DNA of 64,000 nucleotides from an uncultured Aquimarina sp. (GTDB lineage Bacteria > Bacteroidota > Bacteroidia > Flavobacteriales > Flavobacteriaceae): the NCBI GenBank assembly GCA_947493495.1, contig CANLRN010000003.1:1-64000 (forward strand), given 5' to 3'. Shown here in pieces: positions 48,083 through 57,333 of the stretch. The notes under the pieces were generated by a model. That model made no database searches, had not been told where the DNA came from, and worked only from the letters and a program-made list of their open reading frames with translations. The position numbers and the translations under genes were made by a program. Within the stretch, counting starts at the first letter, position 1; the number at the start of each line of letters is the position of its first letter.

Positions 48083-48115
48083 AAAAGTCTAATTGTATGT
48101 TAGACTTTTTTTTTT
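48083..48115 (+). terminator. Intrinsic terminator after PPIase gene
   Basis: AAAAGTCTAA (48083-48092) / TTAGACTTTT (48100-48109), 7-nt loop, then a long T run. Confidence 0.9.
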
Positions 48116-48309
48116 GATAAAAAGTAGAAACGTAACGCTGCTATGCTTCTGTTTTTTGTCTCAAAAGCATAAAAAAATCAATTTCTATACTCACGATTTA
48201 AAAAATCAATGCGGTATTAATTTGGATGAGTTCAATTAAAATATATAAAGTTTATTATTAAAATTCAAATATTTATCTTTTATTAGTAATTGTTTTTACC
48301 CCTATTCAG

Positions 48310-49113
48310 ATGATTTTTAAATGGATTCAATTGGTTTTATTGTGGTTTTTATGTGTGCATTTTTCCTTTGCTCAGCAAGAAGCTACACTAACTATAATAA
48401 AAGATCAGGTTGAAATTATAGATAATTATACAGATTCTGTTATTTTTTCTTTAGAGCCTGAAGAATTTCTTGATAAAGCTGTTGATCATGGAGCTGAGTT
48501 AAATGGGTATTATGAACACGATAGATTAAAAAAAGTTATCAGAAAAGTAGGGTTGCCTACTGCAATGGTTATTACTACATTTTATTTTTGGAACAATCAA
48601 TTAATTTCTGTGAATTATGAACAGCACAAATACATGATGACTAAAAATGATATTGGTGCCGTAATTATGGATTATGAGAACGCATTTATTCAATATAAAT
48701 CACAACATTATTTTAATCAAGAAATTGAAATAGAGAAAAAAACAGTAGGCAATCCAATAAAAAATATTGAACCCGAAGAGTTATTTGTAGCTTATAGTAA
48801 GCGTATGAAAAAATTATTAGATAATAAATTTAATAACAGGAATGCATACGAATTATTACAAGGAAAATGGAAAAATATTCATATTCCTGGGGATTACATT
48901 ATTTTTGAAGAAACGCTGAGATTTAACTTTAGTAATAATAAATTTGTAAAAAAATTTAAAGTAGAAATTAGAGACGATGTAATGTTTTGTGCATCTCCAA
49001 AAGACGAATATATTTATAGATACAAAATAGAATCATTAAGTAATTCGGATATGATACTACAAGATTTACAAAATACATCAGAAGACGTATTCGTGTATAA
49101 AAAGGAAGAATAA
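48310..49113 (+). CDS. Secreted protein with C-terminal lipocalin-like region
   Basis: A 267-residue protein with a signal peptide ending SFAQ. The N-terminal half (~30-165) is unrecognised; the C-terminal ~85 residues begin LLQGKWKNIHIPGDYIIFEE, the G-x-W start of lipocalin-like beta barrels. It is followed one base after its stop by the YfiT-like gene, so the two are co-transcribed. Function unknown. Confidence 0.7.
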   Translation: MIFKWIQLVLLWFLCVHFSFAQQEATLTIIKDQVEIIDNYTDSVIFSLEPEEFLDKAVDHGAELNGYYEHDRLKKVIRKVGLPTAMVITTFYFWNNQLISVNYEQHKYMMTKNDIGAVIMDYENAFIQYKSQHYFNQEIEIEKKTVGNPIKNIEPEELFVAYSKRMKKLLDNKFNNRNAYELLQGKWKNIHIPGDYIIFEETLRFNFSNNKFVKKFKVEIRDDVMFCASPKDEYIYRYKIESLSNSDMILQDLQNTSEDVFVYKKEE

Positions 49114-49114
49114 T

Positions 49115-49633
49115 ATGAATTTACAATATCCTATCGGACAATTTAAATGCCCAGAAATTATAACAAAAGACCATATTGCTAATTGGATAGAAGATATAGA
49201 TTCGTTGCCTCAGAGAATAACAAACGTAGTTTCGGCTTTTACAGAAAAAATGTTAGAAACCACATATAGGCCAGATGGGTGGACAGCCAGACAGGTAATT
49301 CATCATATCCATGATAGTCATCATAATGGATATATCCGTTTTAAATGGGCAATGACAGAAGATACTCCTGTAATTAAGGCATATTACGAAGATCGATGGG
49401 CCGACTTATTCGATACCAAATCAGCACCTATTTCGCTTTCATTGAATGTAATAAGGGCATTACATGCAAAATGGGTGTATTTCTTAAAAGGATTATCAGA
49501 ACATGAATTACAAAAAACATTTATTCACCCAGAAGGCGATGTAGCTATTTCTCTAGCAGAAGATATTGGGATATACGCTTGGCATGGGAATCATCATCTA
49601 GCACATTTACAAAGTATAGCGGATCAGTTTTAA
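49115..49633 (+). CDS. YfiT/BstA-family metal-dependent hydrolase or thiol transferase
   Basis: A 172-residue DinB-fold protein close to YfiT: N-terminal YPIGQFKCP, metal histidines in VIHHIHDSHHN (H63-H70) and YAWHGNHHLAHL (H157-H164). YfiT relatives are putative metal-dependent hydrolases, and some are bacillithiol S-transferases (BstA). One base separates it from the preceding gene, indicating coupling. The bacillithiol link is inferred from the family. Confidence 0.85.
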   Translation: MNLQYPIGQFKCPEIITKDHIANWIEDIDSLPQRITNVVSAFTEKMLETTYRPDGWTARQVIHHIHDSHHNGYIRFKWAMTEDTPVIKAYYEDRWADLFDTKSAPISLSLNVIRALHAKWVYFLKGLSEHELQKTFIHPEGDVAISLAEDIGIYAWHGNHHLAHLQSIADQF

Positions 49634-49804
49634 TCAATATAATTCTTCTAAAGCTGCCTTGGTTGTTATATATCTAATACCCACTACAATTCATTACCAG
49701 TTCTTTTAAGAAGGATAGACTTTTAGTTGAAAATTTCGCAAAAATTAAAGTAGAATATATCTATGAGCTTATTTTGTTGTAAAAAAAGAGGGGGTAAATA
49801 TTAA

Positions 49805-50362
49805 TTATTCTTTCCACTTAATGTTACAGCCGATACTTGGGTTTTGAGGTTCAGCAACTTTGGCGTTTCTAAGTACAGCGTCTAGTGCTTGTCTTAGATT
49901 ACGACCATTTACAGGAATTCCATTTCCTGGCCTAGAATCGTCTAATTGCCCTCTATAGATTAGTTTTAATTCTGCATCAAACAGGTAAAAGTCTGGAGTA
50001 CAAGCAGCATCATAGGCTTTGGCTATTTCTTGTGTTTCATCAAATAAATATGGGAAAGTATAGTTGTTTTTTTGAGCGATTTTCCACATATGATGTGGTG
50101 CATCCTGTGGATATTTTTCAATATCATTACTACTGATAGCGACAAAACCAAATCCTTGCACACGATAATCATTAGCTATTCGTACAATCTCTTCATTTAC
50201 ATGGATTACAAATGGACAATGATTACAAATAAACATAACAACAGTACCTTTCTTACCTTTGATATTCTGTAATGAAACTTTGTTATTTGTAACTGAATCA
50301 ACCAAAGTGAAATCTGGAGCTATAGTTCCTAGAGGAATCATATTAGAAGGAGTACGTGCCAT
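49805..50362 (-). CDS. Thioredoxin-like (AhpC/TSA redoxin) protein
   Basis: A 185-residue thioredoxin-fold protein with the redox site C46-N-H-C49 (MFICNHCPFV), GTIAPDFTLVD at the start and ACTPDFYLFD, all typical of the small redoxin group found in Bacteroidota. No signal peptide, so it is cytosolic. It probably reduces disulfides or peroxides; the partner is unknown. It has its own promoter. Confidence 0.9.
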   Translation of the reverse strand: MARTPSNMIPLGTIAPDFTLVDSVTNNKVSLQNIKGKKGTVVMFICNHCPFVIHVNEEIVRIANDYRVQGFGFVAISSNDIEKYPQDAPHHMWKIAQKNNYTFPYLFDETQEIAKAYDAACTPDFYLFDAELKLIYRGQLDDSRPGNGIPVNGRNLRQALDAVLRNAKVAEPQNPSIGCNIKWKE

Positions 50363-50383
50363 GGTAAGATGTTTTTAAAACTT

Positions 50384-50391
50384 CAAAATTA
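50384..50391 (-). promoter_or_regulatory. -7 promoter element for redoxin gene
   Basis: CAAAATTA reads TAATTTTG on the coding strand (TAnnTTTG), 22 bp upstream of the start at 50362. Confidence 0.4.
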
Positions 50392-50482
50392 CGATATTAT
50401 AGTGTATCAGTCTAAAAAAGGGTGTCTTAGTTACATTCAGTATTTAAAAAAAATAGTATTTTAGAGAATTAAATTTGATACT

Positions 50483-50947
50483 ATGAGAACATTAGAAGAT
50501 TGGTTTTCTGAATATGCAGTGAGTCATCAAAATAAAACAAACATAGCTATTCATTATATATGCGTTCCTGCTATTTTTTTTTCGATAATAGGATTGTTAA
50601 TGAGTATTCCTAATAGTTTTTTGGTTTCTATAGTGCCAGGAGATAATCAATTTATCGAAAACTGGGCATTTATAGCAGTACTGTTTATACTATTTTTTTA
50701 TGTGCGTTTATCTGTAAAAATGGCATTGCAGATATTACTCTTCTCCACATTATGTATTATCGCTAATTATTATATTGGGCAATATGCATCTTTATGGATG
50801 GTTTCCGTTATCATTTTTGTGGCTGCATGGATTGGTCAGTTTTATGGACATAAACTGGAGGGTAAAAAACCATCTTTTATAAAAGATTTACAGTTTTTGC
50901 TTATTGGCCCCGGATGGGTGATACAGAAGATGTTTGGTAAGAAATAA
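50483..50947 (+). CDS. Mpo1-like (DUF962) membrane protein
   Basis: A 154-residue protein with four hydrophobic helices and the DUF962/Mpo1 signature: TLEDWFSEYAVSHQNKTN and IAIHYICVPAIFF at the N-terminus, then IGQFYGHKLEGKKPSF and FLLIGPGWV. Yeast Mpo1 is an Fe-dependent dioxygenase of 2-hydroxy fatty acids; the conserved histidines (here in SHQN, IHYI and YGHK) match. A bacterial role in fatty-acid alpha-oxidation is inferred. Confidence 0.88.
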   Translation: MRTLEDWFSEYAVSHQNKTNIAIHYICVPAIFFSIIGLLMSIPNSFLVSIVPGDNQFIENWAFIAVLFILFFYVRLSVKMALQILLFSTLCIIANYYIGQYASLWMVSVIIFVAAWIGQFYGHKLEGKKPSFIKDLQFLLIGPGWVIQKMFGKK

Positions 50948-50972
50948 TCTTTACAGGTCTCAAAAATAGTTA
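50948..50972. repeat. Short repeat, copy C (matches 46902-46926)
   Basis: TCTTTACAGGTCTC and the following AAAAATAGTTA match 46902-46926 in 23 of 25 positions. It starts right after the stop of the Mpo1-like gene. Confidence 0.5.
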
Positions 50973-51131
50973 TTCTTAAGGTTTTTAACCATTTGTTTTT
51001 GTTGAAGGCTGTTATCATCAGATGTTTTACGTATTAGCAAACTTGATCCTCTTTTTTTAAATATAAATTTAACCCATATTCATAGGCATTGTTTCACTGT
51101 AACATAAAGTTGCTAACTTAAGATGGTATAC

Positions 51132-53645
51132 TTACATTTCTTCACTAAAAAATATTGCATTCATTAATAATTTGTTAGTGCCATACCAAAATGCTCTGAA
51201 GTTTGTGTTATCCGTAAATAAAATTGTATTCCCTTTTCCATATTTATGATGTCTGAAAGGGGTAGTATTAGATAAAGAATCTAGGTTTTTTTTACTAATA
51301 TATCCACTTAGCAGTGGGTTTTTGGTGTATTGTATGGGGTTATTATAGCTTTGTGGATCAGGTTTAATGAATATAGTAGAATTTCTGAACAAAGCAATTT
51401 TATCATTTTTATATCCAAAATTGATAGGGTGAGAACGATCAATTTTAGCTTGAAAAATGGCACCACCAATACGCTGGGCTCCAAAAAAGTCCTGTTTTTG
51501 TTCAAAACTAATGGATGCTGCATCGGTATTGATTTTTTTAAGCTCAAGATTCATTAATTTATTTTGCTTAAAAAAAAGAGATGCATTTTTATACCCAATT
51601 AAAGTACCTCCATTTCTAATCCATGTTTTTATTTTAGTACTACTATTAGTATCCATTCCTTGTTCTGAATTATTAGGCAGAATGATATGTGTATACCGTG
51701 ATAAATCAGCTTGTGTGATGCTGCTTTTAGTAAGTTTGGTAATAGGAATATTATATCGCTGATCCATTAAGTGCCATATTTCACCAGCATCATATGGAGT
51801 GATACCGGCACCAGTAATTAATGCAATTTTTGGGGGATTAAGAGCCCTAAATTGATTACTACCGAGATCGATTCCTTCTGTTAGTCCAGAAGAGACAGCT
51901 GTAATATCAGTATGATACTCTGATGCTATTTTTTCTAGAAACGTGTGAATTTCTGTAGAGGTTAGTTTTTGATTTTGTATAGGTATAAGTATAGTACCGT
52001 AGTCGTACTTTTTATTATTTATTATAAAAGGTTTCATACCCACTTTAGCTCTTAAACCTTTGGATAATATTTTATAGAGGATTGCAGGAGTATAGTATTC
52101 GTGCCACTCCATAAGATATCCATAATTACTTTGTGTAACTTCAGCAGGTGTTTTATGAACTAGCTCTGTTACTTCTTTTCCAACATTAGTAAGCGTGTTT
52201 TTCTGGGCATAGTCAAGATCAAATGCCAATGGAAATGTCCAAGCAGATATATCATAAAATAAGCTATCTTCGAATGTTGTTCTTTTTTCGAACATGGCTT
52301 CTATTAATTTACTATTTTTTTGAGCTTTTGGGACGATATAACTATATCTTTTTTTGTATTTTTTTTTGTTTATTATAATGTCATTTTGCAGCTCATTAAA
52401 TTTTATTTTGTGACGTTTTAGTATTTCTGCTAGATGGTAAGTTGCCGCTGCATTTTTTTCATTTCCAAAAATATACATCCCCTCTGATGTTTCTTTTTTT
52501 GCAGTACTAAAAAAATCTTTTTGATATTCTAGAATCTCTTGACGCATTGTTATTGCTGCTTCTAGTGTAGAACGTATAACAGTAAATTGATTTTTAATAG
52601 TAAAAGGAAAAGTTAGGATGCCATTATCTGTTTCTTGGGCATGACCACGAGAACTACCTTGTTCGAACAAAATACCAATACCTCCATTGATATCTGGAAA
52701 AGTAGATCCTTTTCCGTAATAAAAATCATCAAAATTTTCTTCTGTATAATATAGAGAACCTATTTTGTCAAAGGCACTAGCGTGATAAGTTGCAATTTTT
52801 TTTGTAAGCTCTTGATTTAATTTTGGCGTTAGTGGATGTGTTCTGGATTGAATACCGGGTTGGAAGAAGAAAGTACTATTAGTTCCCATCTCATGATGAT
52901 CTGTAAGGATATTAGGATACCACTGATGAAATGTGTCTATTCTTGCTCTAGACTCTGGTAATTGAACAGGTAGCCAATCTCTATTCATATCAAACCAATA
53001 ATGATTTGTTCTTGCGCCCGGCCAAATCTCACTGTACTCACGGTCTTGTGGATCAGTACTAATGTTTTTACTTTTATTGGTGTTCGCCCAGTATGAAAAT
53101 CGTTGCAGCCCATCTGGATTGAGTGATGGATCTAATAGTATGATTGCATTTTCTAATAAAGTATCAATTTCTTGCCCTTGTGCAGCGGCTAGATAGTAGG
53201 CGGCTAGTATACTTGCATTGGATCCGCTAGGTTCATTACCGTGAATAGAAAACCCCTGATAAACGACTATGGGCATCGATACTATTTCTGAAGAATTTAT
53301 AGTGTTTTCTGTGAGCTGGAGATGTTTTTTTCTAATGCTTTCGAGATTCTGATGATTCTTCTTAGAAGTTATTGTTACTAATAATAATGGGCGATTTTCG
53401 AATGTTTTTCCACGATCTTCTATTGTAATTCTTGGAGATGCCGCAGCAAGTGCTTTCATATATTCTACAAGTTTATCGTGCGAAACATGCCATTGTCCAG
53501 GAACATAGCCTATAACACTTTGCGGTGTGGGAATAGTTGTATCATAGGAGATATTTTTTGGCAGGTAATATTCGAGAGATAAAGCATTCTGTGCAAAAGA
53601 GACTAAAGAAATAAATGAAAGGGTTACTGCAAAGAAGTACTTCAT
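51132..53645 (-). CDS. Secreted M14-family zinc carboxypeptidase with GATase-like C-terminal domain
   Basis: An 837-residue protein with a signal peptide ending SFAQ. Residues ~45-400 are an M14 carboxypeptidase domain: H135-G-N-E138 in GFSIHGNEPSG and histidines near H250 in ILTDHHEMG. The C-terminal region (~595-720) looks like a class I glutamine-amidotransferase-like/ThuA fold (ITGAGITPYDAGEIWHLM, THIILPNNSEQGM, WIRNGGTLIGY). This two-domain form is known in Bacteroidota; the second domain's role is unknown. The gene is separated from the DUF3276 gene by a terminator. Confidence 0.9.
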   Translation of the reverse strand: MKYFFAVTLSFISLVSFAQNALSLEYYLPKNISYDTTIPTPQSVIGYVPGQWHVSHDKLVEYMKALAAASPRITIEDRGKTFENRPLLLVTITSKKNHQNLESIRKKHLQLTENTINSSEIVSMPIVVYQGFSIHGNEPSGSNASILAAYYLAAAQGQEIDTLLENAIILLDPSLNPDGLQRFSYWANTNKSKNISTDPQDREYSEIWPGARTNHYWFDMNRDWLPVQLPESRARIDTFHQWYPNILTDHHEMGTNSTFFFQPGIQSRTHPLTPKLNQELTKKIATYHASAFDKIGSLYYTEENFDDFYYGKGSTFPDINGGIGILFEQGSSRGHAQETDNGILTFPFTIKNQFTVIRSTLEAAITMRQEILEYQKDFFSTAKKETSEGMYIFGNEKNAAATYHLAEILKRHKIKFNELQNDIIINKKKYKKRYSYIVPKAQKNSKLIEAMFEKRTTFEDSLFYDISAWTFPLAFDLDYAQKNTLTNVGKEVTELVHKTPAEVTQSNYGYLMEWHEYYTPAILYKILSKGLRAKVGMKPFIINNKKYDYGTILIPIQNQKLTSTEIHTFLEKIASEYHTDITAVSSGLTEGIDLGSNQFRALNPPKIALITGAGITPYDAGEIWHLMDQRYNIPITKLTKSSITQADLSRYTHIILPNNSEQGMDTNSSTKIKTWIRNGGTLIGYKNASLFFKQNKLMNLELKKINTDAASISFEQKQDFFGAQRIGGAIFQAKIDRSHPINFGYKNDKIALFRNSTIFIKPDPQSYNNPIQYTKNPLLSGYISKKNLDSLSNTTPFRHHKYGKGNTILFTDNTNFRAFWYGTNKLLMNAIFFSEEM

Positions 53646-53681
53646 GGGATGTTAATTTACAATGAATTCCGAAAATAAAAA

Positions 53682-53708
53682 AAACCGTTTCAGGGATAGA
53701 AACGGTTT
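53682..53708 (-). terminator. Intrinsic terminator after DUF3276 gene
   Basis: AAACCGTTTC (53682-53691) / GAAACGGTTT (53699-53708); on the minus strand a run of eight T follows. It insulates the M14 gene from the upstream gene. Confidence 0.9.
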
Positions 53709-53736
53709 ACATATATTTAACATATATTATATTGTT

Positions 53737-54138
53737 CTATATGTCATCAAAGTTTACATCTGTAAAGCTTTCAGTAGAAGCAACAGCTTCATTTAGAGGT
53801 TCTTCAGATCTTAAAGTGTCTGTATCAAGATCAGTAGATTTCTGATAATCTTTTTGATGCCGTTCGCTAATTACTTCTTCTCCTTTTTCATTTACAATAA
53901 ATCCAGTCATTTCTTGTAGAATTTCGGTAAATCCAGTAAAATCTTCTTTGTACAAATAAATCTTGTGTTTTTTGTAGTGAAAAGACCCATCATCGTTTGT
54001 GAATTTCTTACTTTCAGTAATTGTAAGGTAGTAATCTCCAGCTTTTGTAGATCTTACATCAAAGAAATATGTTCTTCTTCCAGCTCTTAAGACTTTTGAG
54101 AAAATTTCCTCTTTCTCCAACATTTCATTATCTCTCAT
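53737..54138 (-). CDS. DUF3276 (PUR-domain) nucleic-acid-binding protein
   Basis: A 133-residue protein whose first ~100 residues are a single PUR-alpha-type domain (EEIFSKVLRAGRRTYFFDVR, DYYLTITESKK, HKIYLYKEDFTGF), followed by an acidic disordered tail. DUF3276 proteins bind single-stranded nucleic acid in Bacteroidota and spirochaetes. A second start at residue 6 (54123) is possible. It ends at a strong terminator. Confidence 0.92.
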   Translation of the reverse strand: MRDNEMLEKEEIFSKVLRAGRRTYFFDVRSTKAGDYYLTITESKKFTNDDGSFHYKKHKIYLYKEDFTGFTEILQEMTGFIVNEKGEEVISERHQKDYQKSTDLDTDTLRSEEPLNEAVASTESFTDVNFDDI

Positions 54139-54217
54139 AATCAGTATTTCTTTATTAATTAGTCTATGTATGATGTTTTCAAAAGTCTAAAAAAATTGTT
54201 AATCGTACAACAAAATC

Positions 54218-55975
54218 TTAGATTTCTTTTTCGCTTAGTTGTTTTAAATAAAGCTCTTTATAATACCCATCTCTCTCTAAAAGCTGATTATGAGTACCTT
54301 GTTGGATTATTTGCCCTTTTTCTAATACAATAATTTTTTCGGCATTTTTTATGGTAGAAACACGATGACTAACAATAAAAGTAGTCTTGTTTTTAGAAAT
54401 TTTGCTAAGGTTGGTAAGAATTTCTTCCTCAGTTTCTGTATCCACTGCAGATAAACAATCATCAAAAAGAAGGATCGATGGTTCTTTGATAATAGCTCTT
54501 GCAATAGAGACTCTTTGTTTTTGCCCTCCAGAAAGTGTGATTCCTCGTTCTCCTAAAATGGTTTCATATCCTTTGCTAAAACCAATAATGTTTTTATGAA
54601 CTACTGCATTTTTTGCAGCAGTATACACTTCTTCATCCGTAGCTTCTTCTTTTCCGAATTTAATATTATTTTTTATAGAATCACTAAATAAGAAAGCATC
54701 TTGCGGGACATATCCAATATTTTTTCTTAGGTCAGTAATATTTAATTGTCTAATAGGAGTATCGTCAATTTGTAGCCCTCCAGAAGAAACATCATATAAT
54801 CGCCCTATAAGATCTAATAGTGTAGATTTACCTGAACCAGTTTTACCTATAATAGCAATAGTTTGACCAGAGTCAACCTTAAAACTAATATTCTGTAAAG
54901 CTGTAATATTTGTGTCTTCATACGTAAAAGAAACATTGTCAAAACTTACTTTTCCTTGTACAGGAGTAGTATCAGTCACGGTATTGGTAATTTCAGGTTC
55001 TTGACTAAGAAATTCATTAATTCTTAATTGAGAAGCTTCTGCTTGTTGTACAATAGAAGTTACCCATCCTACTGTGGCTACGGGCCAAGTTAGCATGTTT
55101 ACAAAAATAATGAACTCTACAATAACACCAAGATCTGTTATTGTACCATCTATAAATTGATTCCCTCCAATATAAATGACTAATAAATTACTAAGCCCGA
55201 TTAAAAGTACCATTAATGGAAAAAATAAGGCTTGAACTTTTACCAGATCAATATTTTTTTCTTTGCTAGTATTTGATAACTCAGTAAAATAGGTAAGATT
55301 TTGTGGTTCAATACCATAGGCTTTGATAACTGAAATACCACTAAATGATTCTTGTGTGAATGTAGTAAGTTTAGATAAAAATTCCTGAACTATAGTACTT
55401 CTCTTATGTATGATGACACTTAATTTATAGATGGAAATAGAAAGAATTGGTAGGGGAGCAATAGTATACAATGTGAGTTTAGGAGCTATGCTTGTCATAT
55501 ACCCAATAACAACTATAAATAAAGTAATTGTATTTACACTGTACATTAGTGCTGGCCCTACATACATTCGGACTTTAGATACATCTTCACTAATACGATT
55601 CATTAAATCTCCAGTTCTATTTTTTTTATAAAAATTAAGTGATAAAACCTGATAATGCTTAAAAATCTCATTTTTTAAGTCAAATTCTATAAATCGGGAG
55701 ACAACGATAAAAGTTTGTCGCATCAAAAAAGTAAAAAGAGCAGCAATTAGTACAGCACCAAGAATCAAGAAAATATTAGTAATCAATCCAGTTTTTACTT
55801 CTCCTATATCTGTCACTTCATGATTGATATATTGGGCTACAATATCAACAGAATCACCCACAAATTTAGGAACTGCAATAGCAAAAACCCTAGCGATTAT
55901 TGTAATAATTAAACCTGTAATAAGGCGATACTTATACTTAAAAAAATACTTGTTTAGATGGCGTAATGCACGCAT
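54218..55975 (-). CDS. MsbA-like ABC exporter (fused permease-ATPase)
   Basis: A 585-residue half-transporter: six transmembrane helices (~15-310) and an ATPase domain with Walker A GKTGSGKSTL, ITLSGGQKQRVSIARAI, Walker B ILLFDDCLSAVD and VSHRVS. The Walker B has Asp-Asp (FDDCLSAVD) where Asp-Glu is usual, so the catalytic glutamate is replaced by Asp; such half-transporters often pair with a canonical partner. Exported substrate is probably a lipid or drug. It is divergent from the leucine dehydrogenase gene. Confidence 0.9.
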   Translation of the reverse strand: MRALRHLNKYFFKYKYRLITGLIITIIARVFAIAVPKFVGDSVDIVAQYINHEVTDIGEVKTGLITNIFLILGAVLIAALFTFLMRQTFIVVSRFIEFDLKNEIFKHYQVLSLNFYKKNRTGDLMNRISEDVSKVRMYVGPALMYSVNTITLFIVVIGYMTSIAPKLTLYTIAPLPILSISIYKLSVIIHKRSTIVQEFLSKLTTFTQESFSGISVIKAYGIEPQNLTYFTELSNTSKEKNIDLVKVQALFFPLMVLLIGLSNLLVIYIGGNQFIDGTITDLGVIVEFIIFVNMLTWPVATVGWVTSIVQQAEASQLRINEFLSQEPEITNTVTDTTPVQGKVSFDNVSFTYEDTNITALQNISFKVDSGQTIAIIGKTGSGKSTLLDLIGRLYDVSSGGLQIDDTPIRQLNITDLRKNIGYVPQDAFLFSDSIKNNIKFGKEEATDEEVYTAAKNAVVHKNIIGFSKGYETILGERGITLSGGQKQRVSIARAIIKEPSILLFDDCLSAVDTETEEEILTNLSKISKNKTTFIVSHRVSTIKNAEKIIVLEKGQIIQQGTHNQLLERDGYYKELYLKQLSEKEI

Positions 55976-56115
55976 AAAAAATAGTAGTTATAAAATTATA
56001 TTATTATCAAATTCTCATAATTGAATATAAAAAATCTTTAAATTCGTAAAAATAGTGTATTTTAGCATATTAATTTTGATTATAATTCAATATAAAATTT
56101 TTTAAATTTTCTGAA

Positions 56116-57213
56116 ATGATAACAGATGCGTATACTGTAAACCAATTAAAAAAAGAAGCTCCCGTGTTTGGGCAATTATCTTTTGATGATCACGAACAAA
56201 TCGTTTTTTGTCAAGACAAAGATACTGGATTAAATGCAATTATTGGAGTGCACAACACAATTTTAGGACCTGCATTAGGAGGTACTAGGATGTATGATTA
56301 CGCTACAGAGTGGGATGCTCTAAATGATGTACTCAGACTATCAAGAGGTATGACATATAAAGCTGCCATTACAGGATTAAACCTAGGAGGTGGTAAAGCT
56401 GTAATAATTGGTGATCCTAAGAAGATAAAGACGGAAGCATTAATGAAACGCTTCGGTGAGTTCGTACACACATTAGGTGGAACATATTATACAGCAGAAG
56501 ATGTGGGTATGGAAACGTCTGATATGGATACCGTAAGAGAGGTAACACCTTATGTAACCGGGATATCAGAATCAAAAGGAGGAGCAGGAAACCCCTCTGC
56601 CGTAACAGCATATGGTGTGTATATGGGAATGAAAGCATCAGCTAAATATGTTTATAGCAAAGACACTTTAGAAGGAAAAAAAATATTAGTTGAAGGAATT
56701 GGCCATGTTGGAGAAGAACTAGTAAAGTTAGTGTCCAGTGAAGGAGCACAGGTAATAATCAGTGATATAGACGAAGATAAGCTTCATAAAGTAAGCACTA
56801 AATACAACACTACCATTTACAGAGGAGATGATTTTTATGCAGAAACTGCAGACATTTATGCACCCTGCGCACTAGGAGCTACTATTACTACTAAAACAAT
56901 TGATAGCCTTAAAGTGAAAATAATCGCTGGAGCTGCCAATAATCAATTAGAGAATGAGAATGTTCATGGGGTTTCTTTGCAGAAGAAAGGAATAGTATAT
57001 GCACCAGATTTTTTAATCAATGCTGGAGGTATCATTAATGTATATGCTGAGATAGAAGGATATGGTAGAAATCAAATTATCGAAAAAACAGAAAATATAT
57101 ACACTACTACATTAGATATTCTTACAAAAGCAAAAGTATTAGGGATCACAACAAATGCTGCAGCTCTTAGCATTGCAGAGGAAAGAATAATGAATAAGAA
57201 GATGAAAAAATAA
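56116..57213 (+). CDS. Leucine dehydrogenase (Glu/Leu/Phe/Val dehydrogenase family)
   Basis: A 365-residue NAD-dependent amino acid dehydrogenase. The substrate and catalytic lysines are K82 (MTYKAAI) and K94 (GGGKAVI) with GGTRMY before them; the Rossmann fold is GIGHVGEEL. Length and motifs match leucine dehydrogenases. It links branched-chain amino acids to 2-oxo acids, the precursors of the iso-branched fatty acids typical of Flavobacteriaceae. A hairpin terminator lies between it and nusB. Confidence 0.93.
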   Translation: MITDAYTVNQLKKEAPVFGQLSFDDHEQIVFCQDKDTGLNAIIGVHNTILGPALGGTRMYDYATEWDALNDVLRLSRGMTYKAAITGLNLGGGKAVIIGDPKKIKTEALMKRFGEFVHTLGGTYYTAEDVGMETSDMDTVREVTPYVTGISESKGGAGNPSAVTAYGVYMGMKASAKYVYSKDTLEGKKILVEGIGHVGEELVKLVSSEGAQVIISDIDEDKLHKVSTKYNTTIYRGDDFYAETADIYAPCALGATITTKTIDSLKVKIIAGAANNQLENENVHGVSLQKKGIVYAPDFLINAGGIINVYAEIEGYGRNQIIEKTENIYTTTLDILTKAKVLGITTNAAALSIAEERIMNKKMKK

Positions 57214-57266
57214 CAGGATGTAAAAAAAAGTTTAAATCACTTCGATAGGTAGATTAAAAATAATAG

Positions 57267-57274
57267 TATTTTTG
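57267..57274 (+). promoter_or_regulatory. -7 promoter element for nusB
   Basis: TATTTTTG, a full TAnnTTTG match, directly in front of the hairpin at 57276. Initiation would fall within the left arm of that hairpin. Confidence 0.45.
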
Positions 57275-57275
57275 C

Positions 57276-57308
57276 AAGGTAAAAGTGAGTACCACTTTTA
57301 CCTTTTTT
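57276..57308 (+). terminator. Strong hairpin with T run in front of nusB
   Basis: AAGGTAAAAGTG (57276-57287) / CACTTTTACCTT (57293-57304), a perfect 12-bp stem with loop AGTAC, then six T. It can terminate leucine dehydrogenase transcripts, or act as an attenuator in the nusB leader, 25 bp before the ATG at 57334. Confidence 0.85.
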
Positions 57309-57333
57309 AATATAACAGTTCTTTGTATTTTTT

